NCBI RefSeq assembly: GCF_024398015.1
Contig: NZ_CP073747.1
Location: 3,035,001 to 3,099,000, forward strand
DNA from: Kordiimonas sp. SCSIO 12610
GTDB lineage: Bacteria; Pseudomonadota; Alphaproteobacteria; Sphingomonadales; Kordiimonadaceae
Length of the DNA: 64,000 nucleotides
Direction: 5' to 3'
Shown here in pieces: positions 18,011 to 26,736 of the stretch; the stretch's first letter is position 1, and each line of letters starts with the position of its first letter. The notes beneath the pieces were generated by a model. That model did no database searches. It was not told the DNA's origin and saw only the letters and a program-made list of their open reading frames with translations. The position numbers were made by a program, and so were the translations under genes.

Positions 18011-18961
18011 ATGGCCAACGAACAGCCAATCAAAATACTACTCGCTAACCCACGAGGGTTTTGTGCAGGGGTAGACCGAGCGATCAAAATTGTTGAGTTA
18101 TCCATCGAAAAGTTTGGTGCGCCCGTTTATGTACGTCATGAAATTGTGCACAATCGATACGTTGTTGAAGGTTTGGAAGCGAAAGGTGCTGTATTTGTGG
18201 ACGAGCTTCATGAAGTACCGGAGGGGGCACCCGTTGTATTTTCGGCGCACGGAGTTCCAAAATCTGTACCTGCCGCTGCCGAGAAACGAAAAATGGTATA
18301 CGTAGATGCCACTTGCCCGCTTGTTTCCAAAGTCCACCGCCAAGTTGAACGCCATCATGCATCCGGTAAACATATTCTTATGATCGGCCATGAAGGCCAC
18401 CCAGAAGTCATTGGCACCATGGGTCAAGTTGATGACGGGGCCATGACCCTCGTTGAAACAGTAGCTGATGCCGAGAAATTAGAATTATCAGATACAACAA
18501 ATTTATCTTTCGTCACGCAAACTACCTTATCTGTAGACGATACAAGCGAGATCGTTGAAACACTGGAGCGTCGCTTCCCTGACATCACGTCACCAAAGAA
18601 AGAAGATATTTGCTACGCGACAACAAATAGGCAAACAGCGGTCAAAGCGATTGCAGAAAAGGCCGACAGGGTCATCGTAATAGGTGCACCCAACTCATCC
18701 AACAGCATGCGTCTCGTTGAAGTTTCTGAAAAAATGGGCTGTAGTGCCCGCCTTGTGCAGCGGGCGAAAGATCTGGATTGGAATTGGTTATCGGGCGGAA
18801 CCACAATTGGGATAAGCGCTGGTGCCAGCGCACCAGAAATACTGGTAAGCGAAGTTATAGACGCCATAAAATCCAAAGCCCCTGCATCTGTAGAGCTTGT
18901 GACCACCGCTGAAGAAGATGTTGTCTTTAAGGTACCTCCCATATTAAAGGATGTTTCCTAG
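18011..18961 (+). CDS. ispH: 4-hydroxy-3-methylbut-2-enyl diphosphate reductase
   Basis: IspH is the last enzyme of the non-mevalonate isoprenoid pathway and makes IPP and DMAPP from HMBPP. At 316 residues it is full length. The three cysteines that hold the Fe-S cluster are in [13 protein letters not shown] (Cys18), [12 protein letters not shown] and [21 protein letters not shown] and the catalytic-site EEDVVF tail also match. Its TAG overlaps the GTG of thrB (TAGTG), coupling the two. The 253 bases upstream, shared with the divergent lipoprotein gene, contain a TTGACC candidate -35 but no convincing -10. Confidence 0.98.
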   Translation: MANEQPIKILLANPRGFCAGVDRAIKIVELSIEKFGAPVYVRHEIVHNRYVVEGLEAKGAVFVDELHEVPEGAPVVFSAHGVPKSVPAAAEKRKMVYVDATCPLVSKVHRQVERHHASGKHILMIGHEGHPEVIGTMGQVDDGAMTLVETVADAEKLELSDTTNLSFVTQTTLSVDDTSEIVETLERRFPDITSPKKEDICYATTNRQTAVKAIAEKADRVIVIGAPNSSNSMRLVEVSEKMGCSARLVQRAKDLDWNWLSGGTTIGISAGASAPEILVSEVIDAIKSKAPASVELVTTAEEDVVFKVPPILKDVS

Positions 18962-19935
18962 TGGCAGTTTACACCCATATTGACGAACAACTTCTTTCGT
19001 CCTTTTTAGAACAATATTCAATCGGCACCCCCGTAAGCTTTAAAGGTATCGCTGAGGGAGTTGAAAACTCAAATTACTTTCTGGAAACTCAGAATAAAAA
19101 CAATGAATTCAATCGGTATATTCTGACAATATACGAGAAGCGAGCAAACCCAGAAGATTTACCATACTTCCTAAACCTCATGGAGCATTTGGCAGAGCGG
19201 TCCATTCCATCGCCGCTTCCAATTTCTGATGTGAATGGCGAGGCTTTACAAACTTTGTCGGGAAAACCCGCCTGTATCATCAGTTTTCTTTCCGGTGTTA
19301 GTGTTGATTTTCCGAACACGGAGCAATGTGCGGCCTTGGGTGCAAACCTTGCCCAAATGCACGAGGCCTTATCAGATTTTGCAGAAGTCCGCCCAAATGA
19401 CCTTTCGCTATATGGCTGGCATGAATTAGCAGAAAAAACGCTTGAGAACGCAGATAGTGTTTATACTGGTTTGTCAGAGCTGATTGAGGATGAACTTAAG
19501 TTTCTGACTGACCATTGGCCCAAAAATTTACCATCTGGCACAATTCACGCTGACCTGTTTCCCGATAATATACTTTTCACCGGAAACAAAATCACCGGTA
19601 TTATCGACTTCTATTTTTCGTGCCATGATATGTTTGCCTATGACATCGCGGTCTGCATGAATTCGTGGTGTTTTGATGCGGATCATAAGTTTCTCCATAC
19701 ACATGCGAAGCGCCTTGTAGAAATGTATGATACTACGCGTAGTTTATCTGCCCAGGAAATGGATGCGCTGCCCATTTTATGCCGCGGTGCAGCACTAAGA
19801 TTTCTGCTGACACGACTCTATGACTGGCTAAACCCGGTAGAGGGCGCTGTTGTAAGACCAAAAGATCCGAAAGATTATATTGAGCGACTTTTGTTCCACA
19901 GAAGTATCAGAGACACCGCCGACTATCTTGTTTAA
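18961..19935 (+). CDS. thrB: Homoserine kinase (APH-like type)
   Basis: 324 residues of the aminoglycoside-phosphotransferase-like homoserine kinase found in alphaproteobacteria and pseudomonads, unrelated to the GHMP-type ThrB. It opens with MAVYTHIDEQLLSSFLEQY and has GIAEGVENSNYFLET near the nucleotide loop. The catalytic Brenner-type motif is THADLFPDN-like (here IHADLFPDNILF), followed by IIDFYFSCHDMFAYD. It phosphorylates homoserine for threonine synthesis; thrC lies 9 kb away on the other strand. The start is GTG, overlapping ispH by one base. The stop codon falls inside the first unit of a 16-bp tandem repeat. Confidence 0.96.
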   Translation: MAVYTHIDEQLLSSFLEQYSIGTPVSFKGIAEGVENSNYFLETQNKNNEFNRYILTIYEKRANPEDLPYFLNLMEHLAERSIPSPLPISDVNGEALQTLSGKPACIISFLSGVSVDFPNTEQCAALGANLAQMHEALSDFAEVRPNDLSLYGWHELAEKTLENADSVYTGLSELIEDELKFLTDHWPKNLPSGTIHADLFPDNILFTGNKITGIIDFYFSCHDMFAYDIAVCMNSWCFDADHKFLHTHAKRLVEMYDTTRSLSAQEMDALPILCRGAALRFLLTRLYDWLNPVEGAVVRPKDPKDYIERLLFHRSIRDTADYLV

Positions 19936-19978
19936 TTTTATACTGATTTAATTTTATACCGATTTAATTTTATACTGG
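19931..19978. repeat. Three tandem 16-bp repeats
   Basis: TTTAATTTTATACTGA (19931-19946), TTTAATTTTATACCGA (19947-19962) and TTTAATTTTATACTGG (19963-19978) follow each other without spacing. The first contains the thrB stop codon and the last ends 10 bases before the rnhA start. This looks like local slippage duplication in a short intergenic gap. Confidence 0.95.
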
Positions 19979-19988
19979 GCAAATATCC

Positions 19989-20420
19989 ATGATTGTAGAA
20001 ATCTATACAGACGGCGCATGTTCAGGCAACCCGGGCCCTGGCGGCTGGGGCGCGTTACTAACATACGGTCAGCACACTAAGGAAATCCACGGCGGTGAAG
20101 CCGAAACCACAAATAACCGGATGGAATTAACGGCAGCGATCGAGGCACTTAACACCCTTAACAAGCCCTGTACCGTACATCTGCATACAGACAGCGTTTA
20201 TGTAAAAGACGGTATTACAAAATGGATCGATGGTTGGAAACAACGTGGCTGGAAAACTGCAGCAAAGAAGCCAGTTAAAAATGTTGAGTTATGGCAGGCA
20301 CTCGATGAAGCAACAAAGGGCCACACCATTGTTTGGAAATGGGTTAAAGGCCACGCGGGTATTCCAGGCAATGAAAAAGCTGATGAACTCGCGAACATTG
20401 GAATGGCTAAATATAAATAA
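19989..20420 (+). CDS. rnhA: Ribonuclease HI
   Basis: 143-residue RNase H type I, which removes RNA from RNA-DNA hybrids. The catalytic acidic residues are in [39 protein letters not shown] and ELANIG near the C-terminus, with the His-containing loop [16 protein letters not shown]. The length and motif order are those of the E. coli enzyme. It closes the ispH-thrB-rnhA cluster common in alphaproteobacteria. It is followed by a hairpin terminator shared with the convergent peptidase gene. Confidence 0.98.
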   Translation: MIVEIYTDGACSGNPGPGGWGALLTYGQHTKEIHGGEAETTNNRMELTAAIEALNTLNKPCTVHLHTDSVYVKDGITKWIDGWKQRGWKTAAKKPVKNVELWQALDEATKGHTIVWKWVKGHAGIPGNEKADELANIGMAKYK

Positions 20421-20428
20421 TAAGTTCT

Positions 20429-20456
20429 AAAAAAAGGGTGCAACATGGCACCCTTT
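20429..20456. terminator. Bidirectional terminator between rnhA and the M28 peptidase gene
   Basis: A 9-bp perfect stem (20433-20441 with 20448-20456, 6-nt loop) stands between two convergent genes. On the minus strand it ends in seven T's; on the plus strand the tail is weaker (TTTCTTATT). Confidence 0.85.
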
Positions 20457-20477
20457 CTTATTCATATTTTTCTTTGG

Positions 20478-22160
20478 TTATTTACCAAAGGTTTCGCCGA
20501 AAAAGTCACCTTCATTCCATGTTGGTGCCTTATCAGCATCGGCAATATCCTTCAAGATCAAATAGTTGATCAATCCAAATTTTGCACCTGCTTTATAGTT
20601 AATCGGTAGATCTGTTTGGTCACGAGGTGAGTGGTAACCACCGCCGCCAAGCCAGTTACGGAAAATATCACCGCCATTGTCACCGTCCGGCGTTACACCA
20701 AAACCAGTTGCAAGAAAGACTGCAGGGATACCTTGTTGCACGAATCGGTAATGATCGCTTCTTGTGAAAATACCTTGCTCTGGAATCGGATCATCAATCA
20801 ATTTGATACCGATTTGCGCAGCTGCACGGTCAACAACTGCACCAAGCGAACTCCGGTGTGAACCAAATGCAATTACATCTACAAAATCATAGAGAAGAAC
20901 AGGCATATCAACGTTCACGTTACCAATGATTTTATTTTGCGGAACTGTTGGATAGGTTGCGAAATATTCTGCACCCAATAGGCCTTTTTCTTCAGCCGTA
21001 ACAGCAGCAAATATGATCGAGCGCTTAGGGCGAACACCGCTGTTCACATAGGCACGCGCAACTTCCATCATAATTGATGTACCCGAGGCATTATCAAGTG
21101 CACCGTTATTAATTTTGTCGTCACCCGGTGCATTAGGATTAATTCCAATATGATCCAAGTGAGCTGACATCACTACATATTCTGACTTCAATCTCGGGTC
21201 AGAACCTTCTAGTATCCCGACGACGTTAGGGCTTGTAAATTCTTCACTAAGCGTACTTTCGCGGCTCATGGAAACGCTTGATTTGAGCGCTAAGCTTTTA
21301 GCTTTACCATCTTTAAAGGCCTGAAGTGTATCTTCAAAAGTTGTTCCTGAACCAACAAACAGCTTCTCTGCTGAAGCCTGGCTGATTGTCGCTGTCATAC
21401 CGATTTGAGGACCATTATCCGCGCCTTCAGGTAACACCCAATCATAGCGCTCACGACCTAAGAATCGTTTAAAACGTGAAAAGTCTGGACGATTTTCACC
21501 GCTTGCAGAACTTACAGTCAGAACCCCTTTGGCACCGAGTTTAGCAAGCGCCCGTGCTTTCGTAGCAGAAGAACCATAATGCGCTCTGATTTCTGTATGG
21601 AAACTTGTTGGTGCGCCATTGAAGATCAAGACGACTTTGCCGCTAACGTCAAGGCCCGCAAGATCATCATGTCCTAATTCTGGGGCCTGAATACCATAGC
21701 CTGCGAAAATAACCTCACCAGCTGCTTCACCAGATGGGCTTTTCACACTTCCACCAACGAAGAAATCATCGCCAGCCGTTAGAACCGTTTCTCCGTCAGC
21801 ATTACGGATCGAGATTTTTGCACTCTCAATATCCAATTTTGCCTTTTGAAAGGGGACTTCCTGGAAATATGTACCATCTTCACCACCCGGCTTAAGGCCC
21901 AATTGCTTGAATGTAGCAGCAACATAATTAGCAGCGATACGATACCCACGACTACCCGTATCACGACCTTCCAAAGCATCATCAGCTAAAAATTCCAAGT
22001 CGGCTTTAATACGTTCCTGACTAAATACCGGCAAGCTATTGCCCTCAGAAGTTGACGGTGCTTCAGCACTATATGTGTTTGCGCATGCTCCCAACATGAA
22101 CAAACTTGTGAGTACAGCCCCTGCTTGAGCACTACCCAATAAAGATTTTTTCATTTTCAT
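20478..22160 (-). CDS. M28-family metallopeptidase lipoprotein
   Basis: 560 residues. The N-terminus is a lipoprotein signal with lipobox LGAC (Cys26), so the enzyme is probably anchored in the cell envelope. A protease-associated (PA) insert occupies roughly residues 130-290. The di-zinc aminopeptidase core follows: SAHLDHIG, NGALDNASGTS, AAVTAEEKGLLGAEYF with the catalytic Glu pair, VNVDMPVLL and a late His in RSDHYRFVQQGIP. Relatives are exported aminopeptidases and glutaminyl cyclases; the intact EE motif favours peptidase activity. It is transcribed alone, with a terminator downstream. Confidence 0.92.
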   Translation of the reverse strand: MKMKKSLLGSAQAGAVLTSLFMLGACANTYSAEAPSTSEGNSLPVFSQERIKADLEFLADDALEGRDTGSRGYRIAANYVAATFKQLGLKPGGEDGTYFQEVPFQKAKLDIESAKISIRNADGETVLTAGDDFFVGGSVKSPSGEAAGEVIFAGYGIQAPELGHDDLAGLDVSGKVVLIFNGAPTSFHTEIRAHYGSSATKARALAKLGAKGVLTVSSASGENRPDFSRFKRFLGRERYDWVLPEGADNGPQIGMTATISQASAEKLFVGSGTTFEDTLQAFKDGKAKSLALKSSVSMSRESTLSEEFTSPNVVGILEGSDPRLKSEYVVMSAHLDHIGINPNAPGDDKINNGALDNASGTSIMMEVARAYVNSGVRPKRSIIFAAVTAEEKGLLGAEYFATYPTVPQNKIIGNVNVDMPVLLYDFVDVIAFGSHRSSLGAVVDRAAAQIGIKLIDDPIPEQGIFTRSDHYRFVQQGIPAVFLATGFGVTPDGDNGGDIFRNWLGGGGYHSPRDQTDLPINYKAGAKFGLINYLILKDIADADKAPTWNEGDFFGETFGK

Positions 22161-22307
22161 TCTCTTTCGATATAAAACAGATTCAAAAGACCCAAGATTA
22201 AATCTCTGTCCAAATCACCAACAACCTAAACGAATGTCAGTATTTCGCAACAGCTGTGCGGTGTACCGTCTGTCCAGTCCGATAAACTGTTCGTTACGCA
22301 TCATAAT

Positions 22308-23591
22308 TTACTGCTGTTTAAGGGCTTCCAGCACCGCCCACATCCTGTCCTGCCCCCATAGAACAGTGTTACCAACTCTAAAGGTTGGAACCCCCCAACT
22401 CCCACTCATTAGCATGTCCCGTTGGTTTGTTTCCGCTATCCGCATCCAATCTTCTTCAGGGAGAGCATGGCTGAGCCAATCACTTGACAAACTGGCATTT
22501 TTAAGAATTTCCTTTAGGCCATCGTCGCTTGTACCATCAATACCTTGCGACCAAACCCCCCGCGTAAAGGCCGTAAAAAACTCTAATCCATACCCTTCTT
22601 TTATAGTAGCAAACCCAAGTGCCATCGCGCGCTTTGTCGCCAAACCCAAAGGGTCATTGATCTTACCAAAGCGGATACCTTCGACGCGGGCTTCACGCGC
22701 TACATCATTTAAAATATATCGGCCTTTTGCGCTGGGCACTTTCATGCCGCGCATTAACATCGGAAGAACGGGTTTCAATCGAATAGAGACGCCAGCTTCA
22801 GCCGCTAGTTCTTGTGCATATTCAAGACCAAGATAACTATATGGACTGCGAACAGAAAAAAATAACTCAATAGAACGCCCAGCGATTGACTTATGAAGAT
22901 TACGAATTTCGTGACGCCATAATCGCTGAAGTTCAAAATGAACCTCGCCGTCACCACATCCTTCATCATTCAAGCGACGCTCTAAATGATCCAGTCGGTC
23001 TAATCCAAAATAAAATTCTCCACCATAATATAATGTTGCGCTTGCGTAATGACCCAGCTTTCTGAGAAGTTGCTCGTTCTTGGTTAGCTTGTCATTTGTT
23101 AAATCAGCAGATTTGGTCAGTTCCTGTACATCAACCAGATTTCGTTGCCACAGAGCTTCACCAATTTCTTCAGCAATACCAAAAAAATTATCGTTATCTT
23201 CGACTGAAGCTAAAAATCGATGCGCCATACCAACAGCCAAGCGATCAGGAACCGTTGCATTATAGGGAAAACCAGCACCATACAGCCGCGCAAGCCTACT
23301 GGCATCAAGAATGCTATAGGCTTCAAAACGGGCCGGATCGGGATACATATCGGCAGGTAATCTCTCAACGACCTTCGGTATAACTTTTACACCAAATCGC
23401 TTAGAGAACTCAGGCAGAACCTGAACCATTAGCTGGCAATAAGGATCATCTACTCTGTGAAAATATATTACTTCACGCGGACGCCTGGTTAAACGCCGCC
23501 CAGTCTCAAATAACAATCTTTCGAGCTTTATCTTTCTTTCACTCGTTAGCCACTGAGCGGCTTTCATTTTTATCAGGCTTTCAAAGCCCAT
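22308..23591 (-). CDS. Tandem DsbA/HCCA-isomerase-fold protein
   Basis: 427 residues that appear to hold two thioredoxin-fold (DsbA/kappa-GST/2-hydroxychromene-2-carboxylate isomerase) domains. The first starts near residue 37 (EVIYFHRVDDPYCQL), where a CxxC site is reduced to a single Cys. The second starts near residue 218 (IELFFSVRSPYSYLG), with the Ser of HCCA isomerases. It ends in the family hallmark GSWGVPTFRVGNTVLWGQDR. Neither half has a disulfide CxxC, so a glutathione-dependent or isomerase-type role is more likely than oxidoreductase activity. It lies 28 bases after the NfeD gene and is likely co-transcribed with SPFH-NfeD. Confidence 0.82.
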   Translation of the reverse strand: MGFESLIKMKAAQWLTSERKIKLERLLFETGRRLTRRPREVIYFHRVDDPYCQLMVQVLPEFSKRFGVKVIPKVVERLPADMYPDPARFEAYSILDASRLARLYGAGFPYNATVPDRLAVGMAHRFLASVEDNDNFFGIAEEIGEALWQRNLVDVQELTKSADLTNDKLTKNEQLLRKLGHYASATLYYGGEFYFGLDRLDHLERRLNDEGCGDGEVHFELQRLWRHEIRNLHKSIAGRSIELFFSVRSPYSYLGLEYAQELAAEAGVSIRLKPVLPMLMRGMKVPSAKGRYILNDVAREARVEGIRFGKINDPLGLATKRAMALGFATIKEGYGLEFFTAFTRGVWSQGIDGTSDDGLKEILKNASLSSDWLSHALPEEDWMRIAETNQRDMLMSGSWGVPTFRVGNTVLWGQDRMWAVLEALKQQ

Positions 23592-23619
23592 GTGCCCCTG
23601 CTCCCAAATTATGAAGGAG

Positions 23620-24078
23620 CTACTCTATGGGTACCACCTTCATCACTGTTCCTTCGATATCATGCACTTTAACTTTAGCACCCACCGGGGCATCAGCGCC
23701 TTCTGCAAGCCATCTTGAATCCCCTACATTAATGTGCCCACGTCCATTTTCAATGGCATTTACCACGATGTAGGTTTTTCCTATATGATTTTGACCATGG
23801 CGGTTAACACCATTGTCCTCTTGCATTTCCTTATTGGCATAAAAATATCTATGCGCCAGAAAGACCAATAGAACAGAAATCGAGGTAAATGCTATCCCTT
23901 GCAGTTCAAATTCAAAACCGGGAATTAACCAAACTAGGGCACCGGTTGCCAGCGAAGCTAAGCCAATCCATAGCATATAAATCCCAGGAACGAGCATTTC
24001 ACCAATTAGAAGCGCTACCCCTACAGAAAGCCAAAGCCAATCTGCATTTGCATTCATCCATATAATAATTTCATCCAT
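23620..24078 (-). CDS. NfeD-family membrane protein
   Basis: 152 residues from the ATG at 24078. There are two or three membrane segments (WLWLSVGVALLIGEML, IYMLWIGLASLATGALVWL, GIAFTSISVLLVFLAHRYFY) and a C-terminal soluble OB-like domain (IGKTYIVVNAIENG to GTVMKVVPIE). This is the short NfeD form that partners SPFH/stomatin proteins. A longer reading frame reaches 24180, but it overlaps the SPFH gene by about 100 bases. The GGAG of the SPFH stop region provides the ribosome binding site for the ATG at 24078, so the short start is used. The pair is thought to organise membrane microdomains. Confidence 0.9.
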   Translation of the reverse strand: MDEIIIWMNANADWLWLSVGVALLIGEMLVPGIYMLWIGLASLATGALVWLIPGFEFELQGIAFTSISVLLVFLAHRYFYANKEMQEDNGVNRHGQNHIGKTYIVVNAIENGRGHINVGDSRWLAEGADAPVGAKVKVHDIEGTVMKVVPIE

Positions 24079-24082
24079 ATCA

Positions 24083-25042
24083 TTACTCCGCGTTAGGAAT
24101 ACCGCTTCCGCTTCTACGTCCAGGGACTGAATTTCCGTTTGTTTCCTTGAACATTTCAGCAATACCGCCAATAGAACCAATTAGGCCAGATGCTTCCATC
24201 GGCATAAAGATAACCTTCTCATTAGGGGAACGGGCAAAATCAGACATCGCTTCCACATATTTTTGTGCGACAAAGTAATTGATTGCTTGCTGGTCACCGC
24301 TAGCGATCGCATCGGATACCATTTGTGTTGCCTTCGCCTCAGCCTCAGCCTCTCGCTCACGGGCCTCCGCATCTTTAAAGGCGGCTTCACGACGTCCTTC
24401 AGCTTCAAGCACTGTCGCGCGCTTTTCACCCTCTGCACGCAAAATTTCTGATTCGCGCTCACCCTCAGCTTCGAGGATAGAAGCACGCTTATCACGTTCT
24501 GCCTTCATTTGGCGCGCCATCGCATCAACAATATCGCGCGGCGGTGTGATATCCTTAATCTCAATACGGGTAATTTTTACGCCCCAAGGCTGCGTTGCGA
24601 CGTCAACGACATTCATCAAACGCCCGTTAATATCGTCCCGCTTCGACAAAAGCTCGTCCAAATCCATCGACCCCATAACTGTTCTGAGGTTAGTCATTGT
24701 GAGGTTAAGAATAGCAAGTGTCAGATTGCTAACTTCGTAGGCCGCGTGGGTTGTATCCATAACCTGAAAAAATACAACGCCGTCCGCAGCAACCATCGCG
24801 TTATCTTTGGTGATTACTTCTTGTGTCGGAATATCGAGCACTTGCTCCATGATATTCATTTTGTGGCCAATACGGTCAAAAAATGGAATAATTATATGAA
24901 GCCCAGGTAACAAAAGCTTTCTGAATTTACCAAATCGTTCAACCGTATACTCGTAGCCCTGCGGCACGGTCACGACACCGAAAAAAACAATTATTGCCCC
25001 AAAAACAATCACTAACCCTACAAGAACGGTCGTAATATCCAT
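24083..25042 (-). CDS. SPFH/Band 7 (stomatin/QmcA-like) membrane protein
   Basis: 319 residues: an N-terminal membrane anchor ([21 protein letters not shown]), then the Band 7 domain beginning [16 protein letters not shown] long charged coiled coil follows, rich in Glu, Arg and Ala (about residues 165-240, [15 protein letters not shown]-type repeats). The C-terminal [13 protein letters not shown] motif is typical of QmcA/stomatin homologues. It probably oligomerises in the inner membrane with the NfeD protein encoded just downstream. No regulatory signal is evident. Confidence 0.94.
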   Translation of the reverse strand: MDITTVLVGLVIVFGAIIVFFGVVTVPQGYEYTVERFGKFRKLLLPGLHIIIPFFDRIGHKMNIMEQVLDIPTQEVITKDNAMVAADGVVFFQVMDTTHAAYEVSNLTLAILNLTMTNLRTVMGSMDLDELLSKRDDINGRLMNVVDVATQPWGVKITRIEIKDITPPRDIVDAMARQMKAERDKRASILEAEGERESEILRAEGEKRATVLEAEGRREAAFKDAEAREREAEAEAKATQMVSDAIASGDQQAINYFVAQKYVEAMSDFARSPNEKVIFMPMEASGLIGSIGGIAEMFKETNGNSVPGRRSGSGIPNAE

Positions 25043-25106
25043 TATGCATTCCCCTTTATTGATCGATAAATGAAATCAGTATTACTTATATGGGGATAAA
25101 ATCGAT

Positions 25107-25136
25107 AAAAAAAAGGGGCAACAAAGCTGCCCCTTT
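25107..25136 (-). terminator. Terminator of the peroxiredoxin gene
   Basis: A 9-bp perfect stem (25112-25120 with 25128-25136, 7-nt loop) lies 27 bases past the peroxiredoxin stop. Read on the minus strand it is followed by a run of T's reaching 25107. Confidence 0.88.
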
Positions 25137-25163
25137 CGTAAAATACTGAAATATATATGCTTT

Positions 25164-25646
25164 TTATAGCTGTCCAAGCATATATTCTGCACTTGAAACA
25201 TTAAAGGCGCCTGGTTCTTCAACGTTCAAGTGGCTAACAACACCGTTATCAACAATCATAGAAAAACGCTGGCTTCTGATGCCCATTCCAAAACCAGAAA
25301 AATCAGCATCTAACCCAAGTGCTTTTGCAAAAGCCGCATTACCATCCGCAAGCATCGTAACTTTGCCAGAAGCGCTCGCGCTCTCGCCCCACGCATGCAT
25401 CACAAATACATCATTCACAGAAAAACACGCGATTTCATCGATACCTTTTGCTTTAAGGTCATTAGCTTGTTCAACAAACCCAGGCAGGTGCTTAGCTGAA
25501 CATGTCGGCGTAAAAGCGCCTGGCACAGAAAAGATTGCAACTTTCCGGCCTGCAAAATAGTCTGCCGTAGCTAATGGGGCCGGTCCGTCGGCCGTCATTG
25601 TTGTTAAGTCCATTGCTGGAATTTGATCACCAACTTTAATCGCCAT
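25164..25646 (-). CDS. Peroxiredoxin, Prx5 type
   Basis: 160-residue thiol peroxidase that reduces hydrogen peroxide and organic hydroperoxides. The peroxidatic Cys49 sits in VPGAFTPTCS, with the conserved KHLPGFVE following. VNDVFVMHAWGE and RFSMIVDNGVV are Prx5-type landmarks, and GMGIRSQRF carries the catalytic Arg. No second resolving Cys in the usual position is obvious apart from Cys74 (IACFSV). It is a single-gene unit. Upstream, a perfect 8-bp inverted repeat may be a control site, and a good ribosome binding site (TAGGAGGACT) precedes the ATG. Confidence 0.95.
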   Translation of the reverse strand: MAIKVGDQIPAMDLTTMTADGPAPLATADYFAGRKVAIFSVPGAFTPTCSAKHLPGFVEQANDLKAKGIDEIACFSVNDVFVMHAWGESASASGKVTMLADGNAAFAKALGLDADFSGFGMGIRSQRFSMIVDNGVVSHLNVEEPGAFNVSSAEYMLGQL

Positions 25647-25666
25647 ATAGTCCTCCTATGAGCTTT

Positions 25667-25694
25667 GTATAAGGATATCAATTTACCCTTATAC
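25667..25694. promoter_or_regulatory. Inverted repeat upstream of the peroxiredoxin gene
   Basis: GTATAAGG (25667-25674) and CCTTATAC (25687-25694) form a perfect 8-bp inverted repeat with a 12-bp spacer, 21-48 bases ahead of the peroxiredoxin start. It could be an operator or overlap the promoter; symmetry and position are the only evidence. Confidence 0.35.
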
Positions 25695-25749
25695 TGACAC
25701 AGGGGAATTTAGATCATTATCTTTGAGATACAAGTATCAAAGCACCTGA

Positions 25750-26565
25750 TCACGAAGATGTATCGACCGTGCGGTCAATCGCATTACCTTTTCCGTCAGA
25801 GAGAGTAAAACGTAGGGTCTCGCCTTTGATATCTAGGCTTTTATTCATTGTCATGATTGGCAATACAAACCTGGCCTTGGTCCCATCTGAAACCAGTTTC
25901 ACACTTGGGACGCCAAACTCATATGGGCCGGTCCCTTCTGCTAACAAATCCGCTTTCGAAAGAGCCTGATCTGCTTCAACATCAACCACCAATCGCTGAT
26001 GACCGATTTTGCCAGTTATCCTTACATTATTGATCTTGAGGCCTGCTTTGTCATTTTTGGAAGGGACTTTATCCATCCAGCTTTTGATGCGGCCATCATG
26101 AATGCTCAAACTCGATAATTCATCGTTGATTTCATAATGACTATCAAAAGGAACACAAATATCCTTACAGACCATAAAGCTTGCATCAACGACCAGGCCT
26201 TCATTCAATTCAGACCGTGAAACAAAAAATGGCAAAAGAATACGATCTTTATATCCATACGTAGTGAGGCCAAATAATTCAAACCGTTCCGGAAGTGGAT
26301 ATTGAATTTCTTTTTCGCTGTCGCCAACACGGACCCGAACTGGCAACCCAGCCTCGCCAGGGGAACGCCAATAAGTTTTCCATCCAGGTGCCAAATCAGC
26401 TTCCCATGCAACGAGAACCTGATCACTTTCGGTGTTATCCGATGCCGTAATAATTCGTGTGCGAAGCATATCATTATGTTGTTGCCATTCGCTATCGCTG
26501 GCAAACCCACTAGCGGATATGATCGCTCCAATTACAACCGAAACTATGACTAACAACAATCGCAT
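25750..26565 (-). CDS. Stand-alone DsbD/ScsB N-terminal-domain protein
   Basis: 271 residues from the chosen ATG. It starts with a signal peptide (RLLLVIVSVVIGAIISASGFA), followed by a thiol:disulfide interchange DsbD-alpha/ScsB-like immunoglobulin-fold domain. Markers are VAWEADLAPGWKTYWRSPGEAGLP and the cysteine pair of VCKDICVPFD. The membrane electron-conducting domain and thioredoxin domain of full DsbD are absent. The longer frame begins seven codons earlier, but the bases between contain ACGGAG at ideal spacing from the ATG at 26565, so the shorter start is chosen. It probably handles periplasmic disulfides or copper-stress thiols together with a DsbD encoded elsewhere. Confidence 0.85.
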   Translation of the reverse strand: MRLLLVIVSVVIGAIISASGFASDSEWQQHNDMLRTRIITASDNTESDQVLVAWEADLAPGWKTYWRSPGEAGLPVRVRVGDSEKEIQYPLPERFELFGLTTYGYKDRILLPFFVSRSELNEGLVVDASFMVCKDICVPFDSHYEINDELSSLSIHDGRIKSWMDKVPSKNDKAGLKINNVRITGKIGHQRLVVDVEADQALSKADLLAEGTGPYEFGVPSVKLVSDGTKARFVLPIMTMNKSLDIKGETLRFTLSDGKGNAIDRTVDTSS

Positions 26566-26736
26566 GAAAAACTCCGTTAATTTCATTCCTAGCTATCAGA
26601 TGCGCAGCTTGAAATCTATCCACCTTTTCTCACAAAGGCGTAAAACAAGTGTTACTGTTGCGAAAGAGTGCATGACGCAGATCATTGCACATGGAAGTGA
26701 TACGCGATAAGGTTCTTGAGTTAGTAAGGAAGCAGT

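Noticed and set aside
22161-22307. Possible small RNA or gene in the gap between the M28 peptidase and the tandem DsbA-fold gene
   Set aside because: No hairpin with T-tract, no ORF of credible composition, and no promoter I could defend.
23620-24180. Longer NfeD reading frame beginning inside the SPFH gene
   Set aside because: The extra 34 residues are hydrophilic, overlap SPFH coding sequence and lack a ribosome binding site; the ATG at 24078 has one and places the first membrane helix normally.
24301-24370. Short GCCTCA repeats suggesting a minisatellite
   Set aside because: They fall inside the SPFH coding sequence and simply encode the Glu/Ala-rich coiled coil.
24279-24740. 153-codon plus-strand frame opposite the SPFH gene
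   Set aside because: Its Ala/Ser/Arg-repeat composition mirrors the Glu/Ala-rich coiled coil of the SPFH protein in the reverse frame; no independent coding signal.
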